From Conus ventricosus (lineage: Eukaryota; Mollusca; Gastropoda; Neogastropoda; Conidae), in assembly GCA_018398815.1 (NCBI GenBank), contig CM031615.1:54308044-54372043 (forward strand): a DNA stretch of 64,000 bases, read 5' to 3'. Shown in pieces: positions 46,801 to 58,700 of this stretch. The position numbers were made by a program, and so were the translations under genes. Under the pieces are notes generated by a model. It saw only the letters and a program-made list of their open reading frames with translations, was not told where the DNA came from and did not search any database. The first letter of the stretch is position 1. Each line of letters begins with the position of its first letter.

Positions 46801-49800
46801 ATGGTTGCTTTGTATGTTGATGTCCGTTTGTTGCCTATGAAATGAGTTAATATTAAAAGAAATTAATCATGCACATACACCAATAAACGACAAAGTCTCT
46901 GTCCTTCTTCCCTTCACTTCTTGCAGTAGCGAATATAGGCTGTCTGCTCGTGCTACAAAAAATATCTTCCGGAGGATACACACAAAAGAAATGTAGTCAT
47001 GCACAAGATGATATATATGTAAGAAAAAAAATGTCTGAGTGTGTTATGGCGTGCTTGGATATGGAGGGATGTGTTTAAGCGATTGTCACTCAGCTTCACG
47101 GAATTGCGTAGCGTTCCGGAGTTCCGCTGACGTTCACAGTCCTCTTCCAGATCTCGGTAAGGTCGACACACCAGCACGTTCCTCCGACGAAGGATGTAGC
47201 GGGGATAAAGCGTGTGCGAAGGTGAAGATGAAGACGAGTGGTTGTAAAAATGAAACCAAACGAGATGGGACGAGACCTGCAAGATAACAATTGTCTTAGA
47301 TCTTGCACTATGGTGGCACATCACTATTCCACCCATCACACGTTCTAAACACACTTTACAATTGCACTAGCTTGCTCTATCATTTACAATTGATTTCCTT
47401 CAAAAATCGCTTTAGATGAAGCTCATCAACAAAGAAGGAAAAATGTATACGAATATTCCAATCTGCCTTGACTGAGTTATTCGCCAAGGCTTAGTGCTTG
47501 ATGAATTACAATTATATTTAATCCTTGAATGGATTAAATCAAATGGCGTTAATCTTCATATTATACAGATCACTTAGATCCACGAAAATGCTTCGTTCAT
47601 AACTTGAACTCGTTTACGATTCTTTAAATAAATAAATCTGCATTCACACAAATATCACATCTTCTAAATATGGTTGCATACACGGTGCTGAAATAGAATT
47701 TTACATAATATGGATTAGTACATGGCAACACGATATGATGAGAGCAAACAGATGAAGATGACAGCTCTACGATCAATCATACGTGTTGACCGGTAAACCT
47801 GAAATATTTAATTCAGAGCATATTAAATGATCGCGCGCACAAAGTTACTATTGAACTGGTAAATGTGCCTTAATGCGATTACATTGAAATAGATTTTGTT
47901 GCTCTATACGAAAAAAATGGTTTCGATCCATTTACCTCAACACAGCCTTAGTGCCACAGTTTTCGACTCGCCCACGGAGCGATGCGACTCGTTCAGACTC
48001 TCCCCGAAAAAAGTTGCGGGTGCTGTCGAATGCTCTGTGGTGCCCCTTCAGTCCGGCCTAGACTGATGTCTTCAAAAGGTTACTTGCTCTTCCGATAATC
48101 AGACTTTTCTACGGAGCCAATTCCACGACCTACTGGCTGTCCAAAGATGGTAGATACAACGGCTACTATCTACCGCACATGCGCGGACAGAGGACACTAC
48201 TGCCACATTGGACAGTCGTGATTGGTCAGTACGACGGTTTTCGATGCCCTACAATTGTAAATCATTTTATTATTAATACAAATGCAAGTCTGCATGACGC
48301 TTGAAATTATAAACGTACTGCCCTAAAGCAAAAACTAACAATTAGTTTTGTCGTTTGGACATAGAAATATTAATCCAGCGCAGAGCGAATAGACGTCATG
48401 TATCGATTGCGTCATTTTCTTAATGAAAAATGAACCGAGCTTATGAATGAATGTCACAGGGGGGGGGGGGGGGGGGGGAAGGGAAGATCTACTTGCTAAG
48501 TATGTAGCACAATGGCTTGAATGACCTACGTTTGCACAATGGATAGTGTCGGAGCATGTAGGATTCATGTCCTTGTCTTCGGCATGTTTCAAGGGCCCAC
48601 ACATGTAGCAACTGCTGAGTGTTGATGCTCTGAAGCTGTGTTTCTCAGTATTGCTTAAGCTGGTCTGAAATATTGGGAGCAAGTATTGAAAAATTAGGAT
48701 TATTCCGTTTGGGTTAACTAATCATGTCACTCAATATTACTTTTACATACACTCACACACATTTTCTCTCTCTCTCTCTCGTTCTTATGGTGTAGGGGAG
48801 GACAACTGTTTTACACTGTTATGTTTCCCTATTTGAATCATCTCCTTGAAACTGCAGTCCTTGATGCACAATGACATGAAAATTAAGAATGTTCCTTTTA
48901 TTCCTTTAACGCCTTGCAGTAACCAACAGGGGTGTGTTGCTCACAACTGCTGCAGGAAAGAGTTTAACAATACACGTATGTAATTTCATCTCCAGCTCAA
49001 CTCCCTCTTCCTGTCACAGGAGTAATTGAACAAAGAAAAACCAGACCCTGGTTGCAGTCTTTGCACCTTGTAGTGATTGACATGGATACTACTTGGCTGG
49101 CTGAGGCTGTGCTTCTGGTTGAAGTATATTGGGTTTACAATTTGGTATCTTGAAAGTTATCAGACCGCGTGATTTAAAATAAAAAAACATGCCTTGTTTG
49201 TTCTCTGATGCATGTAAGGAAAATGTGGTTCACAACACATGACAGAGGCTAGGTTTGGGGAGGTTGTCGGTGAGAAGTTGGACTTTGAATTTGGTTCCCC
49301 ATTTTACTGCTTTTGGGGGTTTTGTGTGGGTTTTGTTGTTGTTGTTTTTTTGTTTGTTTGGTTTTTTTGCTTAACCGTTAGTGCCTTCACATTTCAAACA
49401 AGGTTNNNNNNNNNNNNNNNNNNNNNNNNNNNNNNNNNNNNNNNNNNNNNNNNNNNNNNNNNNNNNNNNNNNNNNNNNNNNNNNNNNNNNNNNNNNNNNN
49501 NNNNNNNNNNNNNNNNNNNNNNNNNNNNNNNNNNNNNNNNNNNNNNNNNNNNNNNNNNNNNNNNNNNNNNNNNNNNNNNNNNNNNNNNNNNNNNNNNNNN
49601 NNNNNNNNNNNNNNNNNNNNNNNNNNNNNNNNNNNNNNNNNNNNNNNNNNNNNNNNNNNNNNNNNNNNNNNNNNNNNNNNNNNNNNNNNNNNNNNNNNNN
49701 NNNNNNNNNNNNNNNNNNNNNNNNNNNNNNNNNNNNNNNNNNNNNNNNNNNNNNNNNNNNNNNNNNNNNNNNNNNNNNNNNNNNNNNNNNNNNNNNNNNN

Positions 49801-51902
49801 NNNNNNNNNNNNNNNNNNNNNNNNNNNNNNNNNNNNNNNNNNNNNNNNNNNNNNNNNNNNNNNNNNNNNNNNNNNNNNNNNNNNNNNNNNNNNNNNNNNN
49901 NNNNNNNNNNNNNNNNNNNNNNNNNNNNNNNNNNNNNNNNNNNNNNNNNNNNNNNNNNNNNNNNNNNNNNNNNNNNNNNNNNNNNNNNNNNNNNNNNNNN
50001 NNNNNNNNNNNNNNNNNNNNNNNNNNNNNNNNNNNNNNNNNNNNNNNNNNNNNNNNNNNNNNNNNNNNNNNNNNNNNNNNNNNNNNNNNNNNNNNNNNNN
50101 NNNNNNNNNNNNNNNNNNNNNNNNNNNNNNNNNNNNNNNNNNNNNNNNNNNNNNNNNNNNNNNNNNNNNNNNNNNNNNNNNNNNNNNNNNNNNNNNNNNN
50201 NNNNNNNNNNNNNNNNNNNNNNNNNNNNNNNNNNNNNNNNNNNNNNNNNNNNNNNNNNNNNNNNNNNNNNNNNNNNNNNNNNNNNNNNNNNNNNNNNNNN
50301 NNNNNNNNNNNNNNNNNNNNNNNNNNNNNNNNNNNNNNNNNNNNNNNNNNNNNNNNNNNNNNNNNNNNNNNNNNNNNNNNNNNNNNNNNNNNNNNNNNNN
50401 NNNNNGAACACACACTGAGTCACAGAGCCTACTCAATAACTGACGAATATGGTCGGCAATTCCACCATATCATCATCTCACCTTCATGCTCGAGTGAGTC
50501 GTTGAATAAAGATTATTGTGTTTGTCAAAAATCATCAGCAGAGCCTGCTCAGCTGTGTAAATACGTTGATTTGGTCGCTGGGCTTGTCGAAGGTTGCGCC
50601 GCCATCTTTGCAAGCGAGACACGAATTGCTGGCTGGTCATCCAGTCAGTGATGAGAATAAATGGGCTTTCCCCTCACGTGTGGTCATTTACATATTATTT
50701 TAAGACTACAGACATATAAGGCTTTCTACGCAAACTCTATTTGAGTCCGTTGATAGAAATAGTAACGAATGAAAATTCAAGAAAAATGCATGACGTCAGG
50801 GGAATGCCCATAGGCACTGGAAAAGCACTTTTATTACAGCGTCAGCTGACTGACTAAAGGCGCTCAACGGGTTAAGCTTAATTTTGTATGTTGTTGATAT
50901 GTTTACGCGTTATATGAATTAAATATATGAATCTGCATTTTTGTTGGAAAGGGGACTTTGAGAGTCGGAAGAAGTGTTTCCTTGGCTTCGTTCAAGTTTC
51001 ATTTGCCTTACATGCAGTCTGGAACAGTGATGACAGCAAATCGTGGAGTGTAGCTGTGCACCTTGAACAAACTGGGATGTGAACTAGAAAGGTTCCTCCA
51101 TGGTGTCGGTGCACTTTCAATGGATGGGTCACTCTCAGTCCACGAACAGTCGGATGTATGTTTCATCGTCTGTGTTGTTGAGTGAACAGTGGTTTAGCGC
51201 TGCCCACAGAGGTAGAGTAATGCTGCTGGGTTAGTAATACAAAAAGGATTTCCCTGGTCGCTAGTTTTCTGCTTTTATTTTGAATACCAGACGATTAGTA
51301 TTGGTTCGTTTTTATTTCGTCATGTGTGAATTGTGAACATGCTGGGTTCAGGAGACATATGGGAGGTGTGTTCTCTCTTTCAAGAAAACACATAGTGCTC
51401 ACGTTTTCCGTCTAGGACTGCATCCTGCGGAACCTATGTTGTATATATACACCCGTGGTTTGAAATTCTCTTTGTGTATCACTGTAAGATTGTGCTGACA
51501 TGTTGTGCCTTTGAAACTGTACAGAAAATCTTTTCCAACTTCAGTGAAAATTATAAAACTTTAGCATTCATGTAGATGTATTACAGCACAATTAGTAGAT
51601 GTCTTTTTATGTTTGTGTTGTTCATGTGTGTTGAACTAAGTTGTTTAAAGGTTACACATTCTGCTGTTACTGCTCTCTAGCCATGAAATTAAATATAGAG
51701 CCAGTTCTTAAGATTGAGCACAAATCTAAAGATGCTTGGGATATCTGTCACTCAGTTGCTGCAAACATTGGTTTCGGTAACAAAAGTTATTCTCCTTTCA
51801 GTTCTTCAGGGATTCTTCTATTATTTCATTGCCAATTTTTTTTTAATCTGAGCCAAGACATTTGTTTATGTATACGGTTGCAGCTTTCATATAAAATTAT
51901 GA

Positions 51903-51945
<43 letters not shown>

Positions 51946-54900
51946 TACAGGTGTACATATATTGCTTGATATCATGCAAGACTGACGGCAGACATGCAGG
52001 AAAGTGAAGAAAAGATTCCATTCTGGGGTCATCAAATGAACATAAAGTGTCGACCAGTTTTATAACATGTAATCTTCAGTCATGGCCAGAAGAACCTGAC
52101 TTAACATTATAATCTATTTTCGAGCCCTGACATGGCCCTTTGCGGTCGGCTGGGCTATAAGCAACCTTACCTTACCTGTACTTTATTTTCATTAGTTTTC
52201 GTCAATGTTCACTCAGTGTTGAGTGGTGTCTCCACAGATCAAAAGGATCCTGTCCGTCAACTCCGGCACCAGCGGGGGCAGTGTGACAGCATCGGTGGAC
52301 TCGTGCGAACGGCCGCAGGTGAAGAAGCGCTTTCACTGCCAAAAGAGCAGCAGCTCAGAGTCGTCGCCCCCTACCCCTGTGTCACCGTCTGTGGATCTCA
52401 CATCGTCGTCATCCTCGACCAGCTTCAGCCAGCCAAGTGCCGTGGAGACACCGCCCACGAGAAGACGTCAGCCCTGTGGAGCCAGAGAATGTGAGGGTTT
52501 GTGTGAGTGTGTGTTTGGTGTGTGTGAGTGTTTGGTGTGTGTGTGTGTTTGGTGTGTGAGTGTTAGGTGTGTGTGTGTGTATGTAAGAGAGTGAGTGAGA
52601 GAGACTTTGTTTTTGTTTTATGGCGCTTTTTCTTGGACTGACTGCAACCAATGTATTGTCAAAATTTTTTTTTTATTATTATTTTTTTTAATTATTTTTT
52701 TCCCGTTTTTAATAAAAAAAATATAGAGATTACAAAAGCGCATAAAGGGGACAGTGCGCCAAGTCATATGTACATTGACATCATTTCTGTAACTAGTGTA
52801 AGTTAATGGCATATGTCCAAAACAGTTTTTTCAAAGCAAAAATAAAAAGCAAGACAAACAAGATATACATAGACACGTACATAAGTTTAGACGACAGAAA
52901 AATGTATTGTCAAATTAATCTTTGATTGTATTGACATTTAGAAAAGTATGATATAAGAATATCAGCTTTAAAAAAAAAAATCTTTTTATTTCCTTCAGCA
53001 AGATCATCATGAACATATGAGACTTTGTTTTTTTGTGTCTCTCTGCCTGTATGTGTGTGTGTATGTTTTTTTAATTGAACAAGCATCAGTGATCAGTTGT
53101 GTAGACCTGACTGTTTTCTAACAGTAAAGAAACAGGAATACAGAAAGGAATGCGAGGACACGGCCACAGAATGCAAGCGTGTCTGTTTTCCAGACTTTAC
53201 CATGTAGCCTTGGGCAGTTGTGAATCTTCCCTTTGAGTCTCTCTGTCTTTATCTGTCTCTTTCTCTTATTGTCTGTCTCTTTCATGGGTGGGAGGGAGTG
53301 AGAACCCCCCCCCCCCCCCCCCCCCAGACGCTGACGAAAACTTGACATTTGAGGACAGTTGATTTTGTTCTCCTTTGATACAAATCCTGAATTTTGTACT
53401 CAGTACTATATATAAACTATTTCAGACAAAAAAAAACAACAATACAGAACAGCAAGCGCCCAACGGAGTCGAGTTGGAAGTGTACAAAATACGGATCGGA
53501 GAACCAGCACACACATCCATCAAAGTTTTGTGAAATTAGGGATGTACTGTGTGGAAAAACAGATTGTGCATAACATGTACACTGGTTATACATTGAATAT
53601 ATGGTAACGGCTTTTGTGTATGGGTGTCTTGAGATCCTTGCCTTGCATAATGAAGGCTTGAAAGCTTACGAAAACACAGTGTGTTAGTGAGTGAATACTA
53701 CTTTTTTTTTCATCTGTCAGTCTCGTCATGTCTTTCCCTCCAGGTGTGCCCAGCGGTCGGCCGGGCTTCCCCTTCCCTAGTGCTCACCTCTCCCAGCACC
53801 ACTACTACTCTTTGCCAGACAGGATGGAGGGGGACATCATCCTGCCCGATGACATCGTCTTGTGCGAGGCCGACGGACCCAGCTCCCTCCCCCCTGTCCT
53901 CACCCCCTCCCGAACACCCCCACCCCCTCCCTCACTCAGCCCCCGGGGGGCGGCGCCGCCTTTGTCAGCACCGTGTCGACGGGCATCGGCGGGGCGTTGG
54001 CCATCGGAGGCGAGTCGCAGGGGGGAGGATCGGCTCCACCGCTTCGCTCGTTGGGCGTGGAGGTGTGCCGAGCGCCTGGGTGCGGCGCCCAGAGGGCGTG
54101 CGTGTGGCACAAGTTTGTGCTGACGTACCCCCAGCACGTGGTGTGGGACCCCTTCACCAAGACTGTGGAGCTGGAGAAAAGAGACTGCGACAACTTCGGC
54201 TTCAAGTACAAAGTGAAGAAATATGTGAGTGCTTTGGTGTGATGATGCAGGGGTTGGTCTTCCGTAGGTGGGTGATTTTAAAAGAGGTTCAGCGTTTCTG
54301 ATAGGGTCAGACCTGCCAGTAAAGCTCTGTTCCCCCATTCACCACCCCCACCCCACCCCACTCTCCAGCCCCCTCTGGAAGAAAGATTCTGTTCCTTTAG
54401 GAAGTTTTTTTTTTTTCAGGAGTTTTATTTTCTTTGTGCCAGACGTTGTTTTCCCTTATTCCCTGTGGTGCAGCAGTGGGAGGCAAAGTCATTGGTGATC
54501 TGACCTTTTGATGATGCTGTCTGTGGCATGTCAGTGGTCAGTGGATGAACGCTTGGAGCCAAGCATCACCCCAAAGGTGAAAGGGGAGTAGGGTAGGAAG
54601 AAAAATTGGGTGGGGGTGTTTCCTCGTCTTGTAGGTCAGTTTCTAGACAAGCGGTGTACCACACTGAGCTAATCAGCCACTCGTATCAGACTGACCTTTC
54701 CAACGGTCCATCCATATGGGACTGACCTTCCAACGACAACCTTTCACCCATACCTCACTGACCTTCCCCCTCCCATCAACAGACAACTGTCCACTCATAC
54801 CACACTGATCCTCATTAACAGACATCCCTCCCCACCCACCCACCTATTCCAGACTGTTAAACTATGAAGCAACTAGTTTTTAACTTCTTGTTAAAAGGAT

Positions 54901-55553
54901 TACAAATTCCTTTTTTTTATATTTAAGCCATGAGCAAAGGGACTCTGTGTGTGTGTGCGTGTGTTAGGAGAAAAACATTTTCACAGAAGGTAGTGGAAGC
55001 TCATGTATTCCTCTACCCTTTAATGTTTGATGTCCGTGATGGTAGATAAAAAAGCGAAATTACCCCCCCCCACACACATTCTCACACACACACACACACA
55101 CACACACACATGCACACACACACACACACACACACACACTGTGCCTCAACAAATAATTTGGATGAAGCGTGCACACTTTTTGCGGGTAAAAAATGCTCAC
55201 AATTTCGTTGAAACGTACACCATTAGCAGTTTTAGGGTAAACAGTAAGCAAGAGGTGGAAGATGGTTTTTGAGGAACTGCTCATGGAGTGAATGAGCCAT
55301 GGCTGTCAAACAATGCACTGCAGTTTTCTGATGACAGTGGTGTTGTGTGGGTGTGACAGGACAGTCCGCCAGCAGAGGTGTTTGTGCTGGTGACGGAGGT
55401 GGTGTCTGGGGGCGCGGCCTGGTCCCTGCTGCTGTCGGGAGACTGGATCCGCTCCATCAATGGCATGCCCATCAACTCCCCCAAAGAGGTAGGCTGCAGG
55501 GAGTCCGTCAGAGGAGAAAAGGAGGGGAGGGGGATGTCTGGTCTGAAAAACAA

Positions 55554-55594
<41 letters not shown>

Positions 55595-55739
55595 GTCACT
55601 TTTCTTTCTCTGTCTCTCTCTCTCTGTCTGTTTACCCCCCCCCCCCCCCCACCTTTCTCCCTCTCTTTTCTTCATGCCTATCCATCTGTCTGTATGTTTG
55701 CCTGCCTGTATGTCTGTCTGCTGACACTGTCAGTCTCTC

Positions 55740-55773
<34 letters not shown>

Positions 55774-58700
55774 GGTGCACACCTTTGACACTTGCTAGAT
55801 AATACCTAGGGATGTACTACGCTCGCAGTGCCGTAATGGAGGCTGAAAAGCATTGAGCTTGTCAACTCCAAAAGCAGGAACATGTTTCAAAATAAAGTGT
55901 ACCTCTTGAGTCTTTCCTTTTTTCTGTTTCCATCTTTCAGTCTGCTTTTGAAACTGAAGTCCATGATTCCAAATATACAGCAGCAGGATCATCCTGGGTG
56001 GCCTTGACTCAATGGAATCTCTCTCAAACTATGCATGCTGACTCCTGACAGCCAAATGATCAAAGATGCACCTGACGACCTGAATGATGGTACAAGTAGT
56101 CAGATGCATCCATCATGCTTGGGCTCTTATCTTGTAAGTCATGAATCTTTTACTTCTCGTTTGCCTTGATGTTGAAAGTTTGTGTGTGTGTGTGTCTTTT
56201 CAGGCGTTCCGTCTGGATTTCCGGAAGCTTTCGTCTCTACGTTTAGTAATCCAGCGGCCAGAGGGGCTGTCCCAAAAAGGGGTTCCCAAACTGAAGGTGC
56301 TGGCCGATTCTTTGGGAGTCCACCTCCACGTCCTGTTCCTGTGCCCGCAGACGCTGCTCCGCAACCTTCCTTCGTTCATGACAACAGACACCCACCGTTG
56401 GCCAACCACAACTGCAGATACACTGACAGGCATGTGGTTGCAGGTGTGGAGGAAGTCAGCAGGGTGGTTGCCAGAGGCCAGAACTTGTTTGACCCCTTGT
56501 TGGAACGGTACCCGGGTCAGACACAGTCGCCAGGGGAGCACATCCCGTTGAACACGTTGTCCAGACCTGTCCTGCTGCGCAGCCGGTCCCTGTCGGATCG
56601 CTGCGTGTTGCCCCAGGCCAGGCTGGTGGTGTGTGGGGCTCACGGCAGTGCTGTGGACTTGGTGCGAGGTCTGCTGGGGGAGAGCGGTGGTGTGGAGGTG
56701 GACCCTGAGGCCCCTGTGCAGAGCTTTCAGCTGTCACTGCAGCGTCACACACATTCAGGGACGTCCCTTCACCCGCAGCACGAACGCTTGTCCACGCTGA
56801 TGAAGGAGTGCAAGTCGTACGCCTGTGGTGCTGGGAAGTGTAGGCAAGAGGGGGCAGACAGTTTGAGATGCGTGAACATCGAGCTGTACGTGATCAGTGA
56901 TGAACAGTTCTTCGATCATTGTTGCGCGTGGCTGTTGCCCTCCACCCCCCTCATCGTCCTCACCTTCCAGGTCCATAAACTGCTCAACCAGCCCCAGGTG
57001 GAGACGGGGCGTCTGGCGGCCATGGCGCACACCGTGCAGGCCTGCACCCATGGCGGCGGCGGCGGCGGCAGCGCCAACATTCCCACCTCTCGGGTCCTCC
57101 TGTACGGCGTGTCTTCAGGTTCTCAGCACGACGTGTCGTCCGAGGAGGTCCAGGGCATGTTCTACGTCACCGACTCGGGCAGTCGTCTGCTGGAGCAGCA
57201 GCACCTTGCGGTCAGCGTGGCGTCGCCGACATGCGGCAGGAGCATGGGCGCCACGCGGCAAGCCTTGTTCTCTGCCTGCTGCAGTCGTCTCGGACGGGTT
57301 CCGGCGCCGCAGTGCGTGGCCAGGGTGGTGGACGCCCTGTCAGCAGCCTCGGGGGTGAAGATGTTTGGAGGGGAGGTAACCAACCTGGTGAACCGGGTGA
57401 TGGGGGACAGTGACCCGGCGATGGTGCAGTCTGTCATCAGCAGTCTGGTGGACTCTGGGTGCCTGCTGCCCTGTGGTGAGTGGAGTCAGTGTCATGGGGC
57501 TTTGTCATGTTTGTGGACCTAACTATCCGCATGTCTGTTGGTTTGTCACTAGCCTAACACTAAAACTATGTGTGGGGAAAAAAGTACAGCTGTGTGTGCT
57601 TTTCTGAGTTTCAAATGACAAGAAAAGCTTGCTCATCATGTTCACCAGTAAGATCAACAACAAAAATTTATCATCTTCAAAATGAAAAACTATGTCAGGT
57701 GCAACTGTTATCACATGAATACCAATGTACAGAACATGGAATATGTATTGTATAAAACCAGTAATAAACATACTTATTAGATATGAATAATAAAAACCAC
57801 ATAAAATGTACAAAGCATGATTTGTTAAATTGTTTAGAGACATTGTCCAATTTAGTCAGGTCTATCCTCTTGGGTTAGATACGCCAGCATCTTCCAAGTT
57901 ATAATGAGGACACTTGTGTGTCTGTGCAGGAAATTGCCGATCCCCAAGGAAGGGCAGCCACAGGATTACCTGCTGCCGTTCAGGACGTTCCAGGCTCTGT
58001 CCACCTTGCTGATCAAACCTCTGCTGGACAGCCATAGCACCGAGAGCCGCCAGAAATGGTTCAGACTGATGACCACTGGCCGTGTGTCCAGATCGGAACT
58101 TGTGGAGTTGCTGGCCTTGGAGGGCAGCAGTCTGACTGTGGACCTTCTGGAGCAGCTGGGGATTCTGTTCACCCTCCAGCTGTCCTTGGCCAGTGGCAGG
58201 GGGGACTCGGGCTTTGCCGAGGATGCGAAGAGCGAGTTTGTGATACCGTACTTTGTGCCAGAGGCGAGGGAGGAGGGGGAGGTGAAGGGACGAGGTTTGT
58301 GGTGCGGTTTGAGCGACATGTGTCGTGGCGGGAATTCTACGACATGCTGTGCAAGCTGAGCGCGCTGCCGGCCACAGAGGAGGTGGTGATTCGTGGGCAG
58401 GGAGCCTGTGTGGTCAGACACAACGGACTGTGGCTGTCCCTGCACTGGAACAAGGACATGGCGTGGGACAGCATGGTGGTGGCCATCATCAGGTACATGA
58501 GTGTGTGTATGTGTGTGTGTGCGTGCGTGTGTATGAGTGTTGTGTGTGCGTGTGTATGAGTGTTGAGTGTGTGCATGCGTGTGTATGAGTGTTGTGAGTG
58601 TGTGTGTGTGTGTGCATATGCTGTGTGCGTGTGCTGTGTGTTATTGTGTGTGTGAACATATGCTGTGTACGTGTGCTGTGTGTATGTGTGTGTGTGCACA

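Larger units (their letters stand above)
40575..48458 (-). mobile_element. Ty3/gypsy-type LTR retrotransposon, Gmr1-like order, defective
   Basis: A full element on the minus strand: 5' LTR 46597-48458, primer binding site, Gag, protease, integrase, partial reverse transcriptase, purine tract, 3' LTR 40575-42429. Both LTRs start TGTGAC and end GTCACA. Poly-G lies directly outside both ends (40562-40574 and 48459-48478), so the element landed in a G run and its target duplication is hidden in it. Most of the reverse transcriptase and all of RNase H are absent, so it cannot be autonomous. The many frame breaks in the rest may partly be sequence error, judging by the LTR comparison. Confidence 0.92.

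Noticed and set aside
49239..50651. Several open frames of 340-470 codons
   Set aside because: They are mostly N translated as X across the 1 kb gap.
56897..57358. 153-codon frame overlapping coding exon 6
   Set aside because: Shadow frame. The Roc/COR homology is in the other frame.
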